Part shown: positions 11,512 through 22,809 of the stretch, piece by piece
Position numbering within the stretch: the stretch's first letter is position 1
Layout: every line of letters begins with the position of its first letter
Assembly (NCBI GenBank): GCA_033439685.1
Contig: JAUEDM010000001.1
Location: 310,001-374,000, forward strand
From: Apodospora peruviana
Lineage: Eukaryota > Ascomycota > Sordariomycetes > Sordariales > Lasiosphaeriaceae
Length of the DNA: 64,000 nt
Direction: 5' to 3'
The notes under the pieces: generated by a model
Seen by the model: only the letters and a program-made list of their open reading frames with translations
Database searches by the model: none
What the model was told of the DNA's origin: nothing
Program-made: the position numbers and the translations under genes

Positions 11512-12822
11512 CGTTCCTGCTGTCCTTCGAGTCGATAAAGGAGATGGGCAGTGTCTGGATGTTTCGAAACCATGTAAAAAGTGAGGGGTGTTGTCAACTG
11601 AGCGTGGATGGACAGTAGTTGCCACCTGAAAACAATGAGCCCAGGGATGGCGGTCGGTTTGGTGTATGCGTGTTCTTTTTGCTGCTTGCTCGCTTGTGGG
11701 TGTAGACTGTCCTGTGCAGAGCTACTTTAAGTATGTTTGGCAATAACAACCGGCGGCGCTGTTATCTGGCTGATGATGATCGAGAGTTGAGATCCAATAT
11801 GCGCAGAAGGGTAATGTGGCCCATTCAAATGATCAAATCGGTTGAAACAGGAAAATATTTCGGCAGCATACGGGAGCGAAATCTGCATTTGAGCCAAAGT
11901 TCTGGAAATACGTCACAAAAGAACAATTGGAAGGGGGCCTCTTTCTGGAGAGCGTCGGCGGCCAAAGTGTAATTCATTCACACACTGCAGTATCCTCTTT
12001 GTGGAAAGTGACACAGGCATGAAAGGGTCGCACCTGCACACCCAACTTTGAACCTCATCGCCGCTACAGCCCTAACCCTTCCGTGCGACCGCCGCGCCGG
12101 CGTGATTGATGCCGGTGACTTCATGCCACATGTTTCCTCTTCGGAGTGAGCAATCAAGCTTCTTTTTACGGTGACGCTTGACATTGGGATTGCAACATGC
12201 TGTGGAACACTGATGGTGAGAATTTGGAAACGACACTGGGATCATGCCCCTTGGACATGAAGGTCCGTCCGGGTGTTTCCCGCGCCCCTCTGGAAGACAC
12301 TCATCAGCTGCATTTCTCCGCATCCCACTGAACGGGATGCCCCGTAGTGATCGGGAACATCCCCCACTTGAACTCGAGATGCGCGACGGCGATGGAACTC
12401 CAGCCTTCTTCAGGGGTGCTCCAACGCCAATCCCACACCGAGGCGATTCTTTTTCCCTGCCGGGCGGCTGTTCGAGTTCCACTTTCGCCGTTATCCCCAT
12501 CTCTCCGCGTCGGCGATCGAACAGAAGCCGAGCAATTCAGGAACTGACCAGCCCGGAAAGGCAGCTGTACCCTGTAGACATTCGACAGTTTGCTGCAGGA
12601 TCGAAGAAGGTGGGGATTTGAATCGTCAGTGACTGAAATTCATCCTGGGGCAAAATCGCCACGGGCCATTTTCTACCCGCCGAGCACGTCGAACTCTCCC
12701 GTGGACCGTCAGTGACAGAAGTCGGACCCCAAATCACACCCTCCCTTCTCCGACGAAAAAGATAATATATAATTATCCATCCCGCGTCCCTGCTCGCGTA
12801 GCGGGGGAAACACTTACCAACG
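11512..12822. other. divergent promoter region
   Basis: No supported gene in 1.3 kb between two divergently read genes. A 125-codon frame at about 12244-12621 has no recognisable domain and overlaps an antisense frame of similar length. Confidence 0.5.
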
Positions 12823-13667
12823 ATGGTTAACTTGATATCACGAAGAGGCCTGACTACCATGGCGTCCATTCAAAAGGCAAACAAGATTATCTGCATTGGC
12901 CGCAACTATGCGTGAGTGCTCACTCACATCTCCAATGGTCTCAACGATACTAACCCGCATGACCACGATCCAGGGACCACATCGCCGAGCTCAGCAGTGC
13001 CCGGCCCAAGCAGCCATTCTTCTTCCAGAAGCCCACCTCGTCCATCCTGCTCCCTGGACAAGGGCCTGTGATCCGGCCTCGCGGGGTGAACCTTCACTAT
13101 GAGGTCGAGCTAGCCCTGATCATCGGCAAGCAGGTCAAGGACCTCGACGCCGCAGATGAGAAGGATGCCCTCGATGCTGTTGAGAGTGAGACATGCTCCT
13201 AACCCTTTTCCTGACTGCTCAACTAACCAATTGGACCAGGCTACGCCCTCAGCATTGACATGACGGCCCGCAACGCCCAGAACGAGGCCAAGAAGAAGGG
13301 CCTGCCGTGGGACATCTCAAAGGGCTTCGACACGTTCCTGCCCCTGAGCCCCCTGATCAGCAAGTCCGCCATCCCGGACCCGCACAAGATCGAGCTTTAT
13401 CTTACAGTCAACGGCGAGACGCGCCAAAACGACTCGACCGAGCTGATGCTGTTCCGCATCCCCCGCATCCTGAGCGACATCTCCAAGGTCATGACGCTCG
13501 AGGCCGGCGACATTGTGCTCACGGGTACGCCCAAGGGTGTTGGCCCCGTCGTGCCGGGTGATATCATGCGCGCGGGCATCAAGGTGGACGGGAAGGAGCT
13601 GGAGGAGGCCAAGATTGAGGTTGGCGTGGAGGAGTCGACCAATTCGTATGTGTATGCTGAGACGTAA
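12823..13667 (+). CDS. fumarylacetoacetate hydrolase-family acylpyruvase (FAHD1-like)
   Basis: Three exons (12823-12911, 12974-13185, 13240-13667) give 242 residues. The whole protein is one FAH domain: IGRNYADHIAEL at the start, the metal-site stretch HYEVELALIIGK, the aspartate in YALSIDMTARN, the KGFDTFLPL segment and LTGTPKGVGPV near the end. FAHD1-type enzymes hydrolyse acylpyruvates and decarboxylate oxaloacetate in mitochondria. Two in-frame ATGs occur 36 nt apart. The first adds MVNLISRRGLTT, a basic, acid-free leader like a mitochondrial presequence; the second (12859) gives a leaderless form. Introns have GTGAG donors and CCAG acceptors and keep the frame. Confidence 0.92.
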
Positions 13668-13970
13668 AGCAATGCTTGATAAAGTTGATATACAGAGCAT
13701 GCAAGCGAGCGAACGAGCGGATTGTTGTTTGGATACCTTCCTACGTACTTTTCGTCTGTGGTATATAGAGGTATATAAAACGACACAAAACATGTAGATC
13801 AAAAATACATATTTTGAACAGAGCAAACTACGCTGCTTCGTAGCCACCAAACTACCTATTCAATGACACAACCCGCCCAAGACAACTATGTCTTCGTAAC
13901 TAACTATTTAATGACTCTCAATCAACCACGATAATCAAGCTTCTAAATAAACAACCATACCAGCTGTAAC
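13668..13970. other. convergent 3' intergenic region
   Basis: About 300 bases between the stops of two convergent genes. AT-rich, with no gene; presumably overlapping 3' ends. Confidence 0.5.
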
Positions 13971-14655
13971 TCACTTCGTCAAATTCGGATCCTGAATCGA
14001 CCCAGGCTTTGGACACCAATCCGCCACCTCCCAGCAAGTCTTACACGTCCTCTTCTTTTCGTCGTCTTTAAACGCCTCCACAGCCTCCTTGATCTGCGTG
14101 CCTAAGTCGGTACAGTGGAACTTGGCCTCGTGAACTACCGTCTTACAGTTTCCGCAGTACCACCGCATTCGGTCGAGCGACCCATCAGGACGCCTCTGTT
14201 CCACCACGACGCCGACCGTGTCGGCGAACCGAACAGGATTGTGCGGCGTGTTTCCCGGCAGCAGAAACATGTCCCCCTCGCGGATGATGATATCTCTAAA
14301 AACTTGGGCCCCCGAAGAGTCCGTTTCGACGACCTTGAGCATCATGGCGCCCTTGTGTTGATAGAAGTACTCTGGTGTTTCGTTGATGTGGTAATCTGTT
14401 CTTGCGTTGGGGCCGCCGACGATCTATGAAGGGAGTTAGGGGGAGGTTGTGGGATGGGATGAGATGGGATGGAAGGAATACCATGACTGTTGCGTCGCCG
14501 GAGAAGACGCAGTAGTTGTTTACTGGCGGTTGAAGCAAGTGGGAGTGCTCTTCCAGCCTGTTGGAGTATCAACTCGTTTGTTCATCTGAAGATATCTGCT
14601 CAAGTAGAGAGATATATACTAACCATTTTGGTAGGTTTATCGGTGGTGGAAGCAT
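13971..14655 (-). CDS. BNA1: 3-hydroxyanthranilate 3,4-dioxygenase
   Basis: Three exons (14655-14624, 14557-14482, 14423-13971) give 186 residues. The cupin iron ligands are visible as the histidine in DYHINETPEYF, the glutamate of ETPEYF and the histidine of LPGNTPHNP; VVEQRRPDGSLDR follows. The C-terminus keeps the second metal site of fungal and bacterial enzymes, two C-x2-C pairs (WYCGNC and CKTC). The enzyme opens 3-hydroxyanthranilate to the precursor of quinolinate in de novo NAD synthesis from tryptophan and is cytosolic. It shares the NAD theme with the NAD kinase gene far to the right, without linkage. Very short first exons are normal for fungal genes. Confidence 0.95.
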
Positions 14656-15411
14656 TATTGTTGTATGTTGTCCGGTATACTTCTATGGCGTCAACTCAGA
14701 GTGAACCAGTGGAAGATGTGATGGAACGGATGAAGAAAGTATCTCGGATCTCATGTGAAAGACTAGAGGTATTCAGATATTTAATAACTCGCAACTACCA
14801 CATGCTAACCATCAACTGAGACAATGGAGATAAAGTATGCTTATTAGGTATCTAAGAAACTCGCCAAATTCTTGTCCCGTCAGTTTCCATCTTCTTATGT
14901 TCCGTCTTCCGCTTTCCGAGTTCCGTAGCTCTCACTCAGGTCATTGACGAACCTACCCCGCCAAAGCAGGACTCCGAGGAATGCCGAGCGACAGTCGGAG
15001 CTAACAAAATGCCCCGCACTCGATAGCCGCCCCCGAGTTTCAGAACCAAATCACCCAGTGGTCCAAGCTTTTCTCATCCCGGCGCAAGCTGCGCTGGTTG
15101 GGCGACGACCGCAGGGGTCCCGATCGCAACGCGGCTCACGTCACGAAACGACCAGCCAGACATTCCGAACCTCTATGGTTACATAAATCTTGCATCAGCT
15201 GTGCCATTTCAAAACCCGACATTAATCTAGTCAATTGCCCATCTGTGCTACTTGTCAGCTAGCTACCTAGCTAACCGCACGGCCGAAATCGAACGTCTGA
15301 ATAACTGACGTCGTGTCTTACACCACCGAATTGTCGAAGTTTTCACCGTTGGGGTCCGGCCATTATCAAACCAAGATCCAAGGGAAATAAGCGCAAGCCA
15401 AAAGGAAGAAA
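14656..15411. other. divergent promoter between BNA1 and the copper transporter
   Basis: No gene. I looked for copper-response elements of the Mac1 type (TTTGCTCA-like) upstream of the transporter and saw no convincing pair. Confidence 0.5.
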
Positions 15412-16114
15412 ATGGATCACTCGGACCACTCGCACGCCCACCACATGGGAATGGACCACGGCGGGATGGACCACGGCGGAGGCGAAATGGCACATGGGTG
15501 CAGCATGAATGTGCGCTTCCCTGAACGATACACCACCCCTTCGATAACATACTAATCTTATGTCGATAGATGCTCTTCACCTGGGACACCAAGAACCTCT
15601 GCATCATCTACCGGTGGTGGCACATCGGCTCGACCCTGCAGCTGGTCATCTCGCTGCTTGCGATCGTTGTTATTGTGGCCGGCTACGAGGCCTTGCGGGA
15701 AGGGATTCGTAGATACGAGATTGCTTCCAACAAGAGGGCTGAATCGATACCCCGTAAGTTCAATCCCACCATCCATTGCCCTTAAAAACCACAAACGACC
15801 ATCTTGTTAGTCAAAATATCTATGTGAAAAAAAGCATGGCGCTAAGCAAGATGACATAAAAAGAGGAAGAATCCGTTACTGAAACCACCCCCTTCCTCTG
15901 GTCAACAGGACAAAACCGAGTCGAAGTAACCCGACGCGCCCACGTCATCAAGTCGATCCTTTACGGCGTCCAGAATTTCTATGCGTTCATGATCATGCTC
16001 ATCTTCATGACGTATAACGGCTGGGTCATGATTTCTGTCTCTGTCGGCGCTGCATTGGGATATCTTATTTTTGGCGGGCGCACGACTGCTACCAAGGATA
16101 CGGCTTGCCATTAA
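15412..16114 (+). CDS. Ctr-family copper transporter
   Basis: Three exons (15412-15510, 15570-15753, 15909-16114) give 162 residues. The N-terminus is packed with Met/His copper-binding motifs (MDHSDHSHAHHMGMDHGGMDHG). Three membrane segments follow: one after MLFTWDTKNLCI, one containing the MLIFM form of the essential M-x3-M copper pore motif, and one containing the GAALG form of the G-x3-G packing motif. Ctr proteins work as trimers importing Cu(I). The short length resembles plasma-membrane or vacuolar Ctr proteins of filamentous fungi. The tail ends CH, fitting the metal-binding Cys/His end of the family. Confidence 0.93.
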
Positions 16115-16579
16115 CTGAGTTCTTCTCCCCGGCCTGGTTCAAGGATAGATCTTCTACCACCCAGCACGTGATGACAGGAAGTTAGATGAATGTATCTGGG
16201 TTCCTTACCCCCTGAACTGGTGGACGGGATGGTGCTGTTAGACAACTCTTACTCTCATTTTGGATGCCTCGTCCCCATTTGGTCACAGGTGTTACTCATG
16301 TCCCCTTCGTGAGGACTAAAATTGCAGTGCTGCTCCCGGCGTGTGTGTAAAATGTGTCACACAAGGGGTGGAACACTGCAAATTTAGCTCCGCGAGAAGG
16401 GTTCAAGTACAAACCTGTTAGACCGTTGAAACATGCAAACCGGGTTGGAGGTACACAGGTATGACAGTATTATGAGGGGATGTGCTCAAATTATATCTTA
16501 TCAAAACGACGCAACGCTTTCTATTCCTACCGGTAGTCTACTTGCATCAAGTCAAATCCGCTATTTACGTGTGAATAAA
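16115..16579. other. convergent 3' intergenic region
   Basis: Between the stops of the copper transporter and the Nudix gene. No gene seen. Confidence 0.5.
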
Positions 16580-18029
16580 TCACATCTTAGCCCCCTTCCC
16601 ATTCCCATCTTCAGCACTAATACTCGCCCGTCTAGTCGCAACCACAACATCACCTTTCTTCTTCGGCCCAAGCCTACCCAACTTTTCCAAATTCGTAATC
16701 ATCTCCTCGTCCCCCATGCCAATATTATGCTCAAACTCGGGGTCCTCGCCATAGGCAATCCTCGCCGCGTCAACCAGCATCCGTGCCGTCATGCCCCAGA
16801 CTTTATACCGGCCAGGATGCTCCTCGACCTCGGTCTCATCTGAATCATCGATCCCTTCCCTTTCCTCCACCACCCCCTTTTTAGGTCTAGGCTTAGTAAC
16901 CACCTGATCCGTGACAGGAACATAGAAGAAATTCATCCGCCACTGCTCATCGTTCCATGTCACCCAGTTACCTTCGTACCATTTCCCCGGCGGTAGTTCC
17001 GTAGAATCAGCAGCTTCATCGTCCATCCTCAGAAAATTGTGGAAGGAAGCAGAAAACACGGCGGCGACTTCTTTGGCGTCTAGGCGTGGGATCAGGCTCT
17101 CTTCTACCGTTGGTCCCACGGACGGTGTTTTCAAGACCGGACCGGGCGCGACGGGCGGATCGGTCGCGTGCAACAAAGCGACGCATGGTCTGACAGCCAA
17201 CTCTGTCCGTGCGAGTGAGGCGGGCAGGTCGCAGAGGTGTTCTATCCGGAAGGGGGCGGGTATCTTGACGTCGTCTTGCGGGAGGCCGATTTCTTCCGAA
17301 GCTTCGCGGCGGGCGATTTGGTCTACCCACATCATCAGTGAATACGGTTAGGTGAAGAAGTTAGGGTGGGTGGTGATATCGTACATGGTGTCTCGTCTAT
17401 ACTATCTGCTTTTCCTCCTGGCAGGGCGGCGTGTCCTACAACCCAGTCAGTATATATGAATAAGGTCGGGGTGTAGTGATACACACCAGAGAAACTCCGC
17501 AAACTAGCCGCGCGCATGGTGATGACGACGCGCAAATCGCCTTTACGGTCCGCGTACAGAAGCATCAGGACCGCCGCGCGCCGGCTTACCGGGAGGCGAT
17601 CCCATACGGGGAAGGGAGGAGGTTTGTAGGCGCGTAGCCGGGCGATGGCGGCCTTAGTTCGCATGAGCATTATGAGATTATGGTTGTGTGTTTATGATTG
17701 TGTGTTTATAGGGTGAAGTAAGAGTTAAGAGTTGTCACTCAACTCCCCACGGGGTTCGATGCCGGAAGCAATTTGACGTGAAAGATGGTAAAGATGAAGG
17801 ATGGAGAGGCTCAGATACTGACCGCCGAAGTTGCATTGAGCCGCGCCATGGTCATGGCATCCCAATAGTACGAGGGTCCGTCAAGGTTCGCAGATGCTGG
17901 CTGCGACGGGCAGCAGCTGGAAGATGAGGCGTCTCGGATGGCCTGGACGATCTGCTGAACCTCGGGATCTGTCGGGATTGTATCCGTATTATCTATCTTG
18001 TGGTCATCCACCTCAACAGAACTGCTCAT
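16580..18029 (-). CDS. PCD1: PCD1-type peroxisomal coenzyme A Nudix pyrophosphatase
   Basis: Four exons (18029-17823, 17652-17487, 17435-17385, 17322-16580) give 388 residues. The CoA-pyrophosphatase signature is present as ITMRAASLRSFSG followed by LPGGKAD, and the Nudix box continues across two junctions as IDETPYQIARREASEEIGL. These enzymes cleave CoA and acyl-CoA to 4'-phosphopantetheine and 3',5'-ADP, usually in peroxisomes. The last three residues, AKM, fit the peroxisomal PTS1 pattern. Exon 1 is inferred: it ends ARLNATSA and joins AAIARLRAYKPPPF in frame, but its donor is GTCAGT, less usual than the others here. The alternative is a start at 17670 (MLMRTKAAIA) with 325 residues. Confidence 0.82.
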
Positions 18030-19326
18030 CTTTCCATGGGGCAAGGAGGCAGTTGTGTGAAGCTGTGAAAAAGAATGGGAAATAGGCGGTCAGATGCGAC
18101 CTGTCTGCAGATAAGGTATGAGTGTGTATGCAGAGTACCAATGGGCTTTAATGGGTTTAATGATGGTAAGGGTCTCCCTTCCACCCGGTACTGCATCAAA
18201 GACGGCAATGCTCGGCGAGATGCGGGGGAGCGCGGGGCCGTCCACTATCCGAGGCCGGCAGGACCGCCGAAGGACAGCTTGGGTGGGGGCATGCGTGACG
18301 TCAGGAGCTGACTCAGGGGATGAGTTCAAGGGGATGTTTTTGTCAACATATCAATGTATCTGGCTGAGGGTGTTGAAGGAAACTATTTTGTATGACTGAT
18401 AGTTGAGGAGGGGATGGCTGATACCTGGGTGGTGTATCCAGGTTTGTTGTTGATCTACCTCTGTATCACAGTAGTGTATATCCAGGCTATGAATACTTGA
18501 CCAACTTTAAGTAGCAGGTGTCGAAGTCAAATCACACATTGCATCACTTCATCTCAATCGAAGAACTTGAATAGTTTTCATGATTTCATTAATCACGCCT
18601 CCCTTTAACCTTAAAAAAAGAAATGCATGCAAAAGGTTCAGCACCAAGGACCCTAAAATCATAACAGGAAAGAAAAAAGAGCAGTAAACAATAAACAGTA
18701 AACTAAACAAGCACCACCAGCAGCGCAACCGATCCAATCCAAGCCAATACAGCTGCCGATCATTGTCCCTTTGAACAAAACCGCAGAATCGTGTCCTTTC
18801 AGAAGCCAAAGCCAGAAGCCGTGTACAACCAAGCGACCAAGCACACCGGAGAGAGAAAAGACCAATGCTTATACAAGACACAACACAACATGGCCAACAT
18901 CCATCGATGAGGCCAGACTAAGCAAGCTAGCCAATTTGGATATTGAATATCATTCATTTCCATGCTCTTCCCTGTCCGTAATCCAAGATACCCAAAGTGT
19001 CGTTGTCTGTCGGGAACCACCCCGATACACGGTTTGGTTTATTCGAGTGAAGTCCGGGAGAAGAGTAGATGGCTGCTGTTTCGTGGTGGTCTTCTGATTG
19101 TTATGGTCCTTGTCTGCTGTGCCGTGGTAAGGATAATGGTGGTGACAGTGATGTCGCGCATGCATGCCGTATCGTGATCGTCATCATAAAGATTCATCAT
19201 CCAACAAGAGAACTCCCCGAACAACATGACAAAACCCTCGCTTCGCGTGTGTTTTATGCGCCATTATCGCCGCTGCCCAGAGAGAAGGAGAAAGCCAACG
19301 ATGTGCTCTCAGCAAAGGACAGTGAC
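18030..19326. other. intergenic: PCD1 promoter and CDC14 3' flank
   Basis: No supported gene in 1.3 kb. Several short frames overlap on both strands, none with a recognisable domain or splice structure. Confidence 0.5.
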
Positions 19327-21433
19327 CTATAGGCCGCTGACCTTCCTCGCCGTCGACACCGCAGCACTGGTTGCCGCGCCACTGATACTCCCCACACGGC
19401 CACTGGTCTTGCGCACGCCCGCCTCGCGAACACTACCCGCGGCAACAGTGGCATTGCGCTTCCCAGCCGACCCCGGCCCTCCGCGGATCTTGGTGAGGAC
19501 ACCTGACGCAGAACTAGCGCGCTGAGCAGCGTGATCATGCGATTTTGTCCTTGACATGGCAACCCCGATATTCTCGATATCGTTTGACGCATCATTATCG
19601 ATAATTTGGTACACTGTAGTAGTAGACATAGTCGTCTGGTGGCTGACCGATCTCTCCCGACGGTCCGGCGAAATAGGCGAGGCTGACGCCTTGCGGTTCG
19701 TCTGCCGCATGCGGAGGTACAACTCCTCTTCCGACTCGCTGCCCTGCGAGGTGCGGTGGACAGAAATCATCTCGGTGCGCGTCTCCTCCTCCACGCCGGG
19801 CTCTTCGACCGTTGTGTGGAGGCCGTTTCTGCTGCGGCTGTACGGATGGTGACGATCGGCAGCGTTGCGCGCCGTTTTCCTCGGCTGGCCGGGTGTCGGT
19901 GCGGGCAAATAATCCTCTTGTACACCGATGGTGTTGTCACGGGTGTGCTCCTGATCCATCTCGCCCAGCGGCGTCCGGTTCCTCCTGTTAGGGGGTGTGG
20001 ATGTACCGTTGACGTTCTTACTACCGCTCCGCCCGAGGTTGGCCTTTTGCATGGCGCGGATGGGCGTGCTGGGCTGGTGGCTGGTTGCTGTGACGGCAGC
20101 AAGCGCCGCCTCCTTGCGAAGCTTGCGCTCGAGACGCTCCTCGATCCACCACTCGCGGAAGACTCCCTGATTCAGGTGCAACCAGTGCTGCTGGGGTCCG
20201 ACGACCATGCCCGGGCGCATGAAGCGCATGTAAGCGATGATCTCGTTCGCGGTGAAGCCATGTCTGTAGATCAGGTATGCGCCGATCAGGCAGCCTGTCC
20301 GGCCCAGGCCGGCCTTGCAGTGCACGGCAATGCCCTTCTTCTTGATCGTAATGGTCTCGTGTGCTAGACGGATAAACTTCCTGACAGTCGATAGAGGCGG
20401 GCAGGTGCCGTCCTCGAAGATCATGTCGAGATGTTGGATGCCAAGGGCTTCAAAAAAGGAAGGATTATACAGAACCGAGTTTAGCCGTACAACCAGGCCA
20501 ATGTTTCTCTCTGTGAAATGCTTGAGGACGTTCTTGAACGACTGTGGTAGTGTGGGGTGCGCATCGACCGCCGATAACGTCTTGGGAAGCAAGGACCATT
20601 GTTCTGTCCCCTCCGGCGTGCGAGCCACAGGGGTGTGTTGGGGCGAGGCAAACGCCAAGAAGCTGGGTGTGATCCAGTTGAAATCGCCATGTTCTACCCT
20701 CTCGAACCGCTCATATTCGTCGAGATCAAACGTCTCGAGCACGCAGCATCCCTCCTCCTTTGCCTTCCATACACCATAGACAACATCCTGCACCGTGATG
20801 CCATAGTCTGCCTGACTATAACCGGCATCTCTGAAGGGCATAAGTGGAGGGTCGACCTGAGCGACGGGCGCAAGGGCCAGATGCGGCGGCCAGGACTGGA
20901 TCAGAACCATGTAGCATGCTAATAAGCACGAGGCATTAGCGCGGCTGCGCGGGTCTGCTTTGCTCCAGTACACGACCGGTCTGTCCTTGTTCTCCTTTGC
21001 CCCCAAGATCTCGTGGAACTGCAGCGCGAAGCGGTAGAGGTGGCCGATGTGGAGCGGGCCGAAGTCGTGGTGGAAGGCATTGTAGAGTAGGGTGTCGTCT
21101 ACCGTGAAGTAGTACGGTTGTTTTCTGACTGGCGCGCTCTGCACAGGCACGGTTCCGTCGACGGCTCTTTGCGACCGCTTGCTGGGTGACCGCGGCGCAA
21201 GGGGTTCTGGGTAGGGGAAAAGAGTGTCTGCGTCGGGCTCATCGACGTAGGATGCAAGATACAGTCGGTCTGTTGAGGTCGCGTGGCCGATTAGCACTTC
21301 TCGTAGCGCAGTGTTGTGTTCGGAAAACAAAGCCTCAACCATCTCCCCTGAACCTGCTCAACAAAACAAACGCACCTGGAATATATTCAATGACCTGCCC
21401 CAGGTTACTGGACCGCCGGGAAGAAGGAGCCAT
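19327..21433 (-). CDS. CDC14: dual-specificity phosphatase Cdc14
   Basis: Exons 21433-21376 and 21347-19327 give 692 residues. The N-terminal Cdc14 domain (FTVDDTLLYNAFHHDFGPL) and the catalytic domain are complete. The general-acid loop is IFEDGTCPP, and the active-site cysteine lies in HCKAGLGRTG near residue 360, followed by RPGMVVGPQQHWL. Cdc14 removes phosphate from Cdk sites (Ser-Pro) and controls mitotic exit, cytokinesis and septation. The tail of about 270 residues is disordered, basic and Ser/Thr-rich with several TP/SP sites, as in other filamentous fungi, where the tail carries localisation signals. The first ATG of the open exon is used; upstream in-frame codons include only TTG. 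Confidence 0.96.
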
Positions 21434-22322
21434 GGCGAGGTGGCTGTGGTTTGCGCGACCCTTTGTGCGAGCACTGATGCAGCTGCTAATCTCGTTTGCA
21501 AAGGTACAGAGGTTGGTAGACAACTAATCAAGAAGCTCGTGCTGCGTGGCGTGCATAAGAATAATAGCGATGCGATTCTAAGTCGTGTCCGTGATGATGT
21601 CGAGGATAATGATTATTGTATTGTCGCGACGAGTTGTGCCGCTAGCTTGTTTTGTTTGCGACAATTGGGTCTAACGACAACAAAAACAATCCCAGAACGG
21701 AGACCAGGCGGAGCCAACTCTAATGCGCAGCTAGGGGGCGGCGACAAGCAAGGCAAGCGAACAACAATCAGCGATGGGTGGAGGGGGTATGCCAGCAACA
21801 GACAAGAAACCCCCAAAAAAATATTGGTGTTTAGAAGTTGGTGATGATGTGCATCTGGGGAAGGAAGGAAAGCATGTGCACACTTCCTTCTTATTAAGGA
21901 GGTTTTGTGGTGAGGTCGACCGCCGTCGTAGCGACGAGGTCCCCGTGTTTTGTGTTGTTTTTTGCAAGGGTGCGCCATCTCCCAGGGGCCCGTCCTGCCT
22001 GTTGACCACCGCCAAAATGACCCTGGGCGCTTTCAGCCACTCCGCCACGCCCCACACAAAGCGTCACCACGGCAACAGATTTCGGGGTACGTTAGGGGCC
22101 AGTCAAGCGACCGCACAGGCAGCAGCTTGGCACACTTGGGGACCCCTCGTGCCGTTATCGTTCTGCCCCACCAGCAATACCCGGTCGCTGGGTGCTTTGG
22201 CTGTGCGCTGCTGGAATGTGGGACGGGATTGTAGAGTGCAAAGCTGGAATCGGCATCGTCAACCTCCGCCGGGCCGCTTTTCTTCAATCCTCCCTCCCTT
22301 AACCAAACAGAACATCGGAACC
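21434..22322. other. divergent promoter between CDC14 and PCC1
   Basis: About 0.9 kb without a supported gene. A stretch on the minus strand near 22030 looks slightly like a tRNA D-arm, but no T-arm follows; see the rejected list. Confidence 0.5.
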
Positions 22323-22704
22323 ATGGCGACCGACTCTAGCGCACTAGAGTTCCCATGCTCGTTGTAAGTGTTAAGTCGCCTTTCACAACCAACTTCTACA
22401 TCCGCTAACAACTTGATGCGCCGAAAGAACACTCAACATCCCCTTTCCCGATGCGCGCCTCTCTTCCATTGCACTACAAGCCATAAGGGTCGACAAGGAG
22501 CTATCAGCGATGGTCCAGCGACACCTATCGACCGTCGCGCCCTCAGAAGACACCACAGAGAAGAGCGTGCTACAGGTTGAGTACAAGGCCACCACGAACC
22601 GCATGCTGCGCGTGGCCGTCAACTCCTTCATGGACAGTCTCGCTTTTGTCCTCGAGGTGATGGAAGAGCTGGATGCCGATGTGCTGGAGCCGCCAAGTAG
22701 TTGA
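22323..22704 (+). CDS. PCC1: KEOPS/EKC complex subunit Pcc1
   Basis: Two exons (22323-22363, 22428-22704) with a CTAAC branch site in the 64-nt intron give 105 residues, the typical size. The Pcc1 fold is clear: LTLNIPFPDARLSSIALQAI, then a short linker, LQVEYKATTNRMLRVAVNSF and the C-terminal helix MDSLAFVLEVMEELD. Pcc1 dimerises and scaffolds Kae1 in KEOPS, which makes the t6A37 modification of ANN-decoding tRNAs and affects telomeres and transcription. The intron falls very near the start codon, as is common for this gene in fungi. Confidence 0.95.
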
Positions 22705-22809
22705 TATCAACCATATTTGGACAAAAAAAAGAAAAAGAAGAAGAAAGCTGAAACAACCCGCCACGTGTGGCTGTTTGCTGCCATTGTAGTATTCCAAGTG
22801 GCTGAAACT

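Noticed and set aside
12244..12621. 125-codon + strand frame in the divergent promoter
   Set aside because: No domain, and an antisense frame of similar length overlaps it; position fits promoter DNA.
18549..18881. 110-codon minus-strand frame with hydrophobic segment
   Set aside because: Low-complexity Phe/Leu/Cys stretch from T-rich DNA; overlaps other frames, no splice or family support.
21960..22060. possible tRNA (GGCGGAGTGGCTGAAAGCGC on the minus strand)
   Set aside because: Looks like a Ser/Leu-type D-arm, but no GTTCGAnnC T-arm or matching acceptor stem follows.
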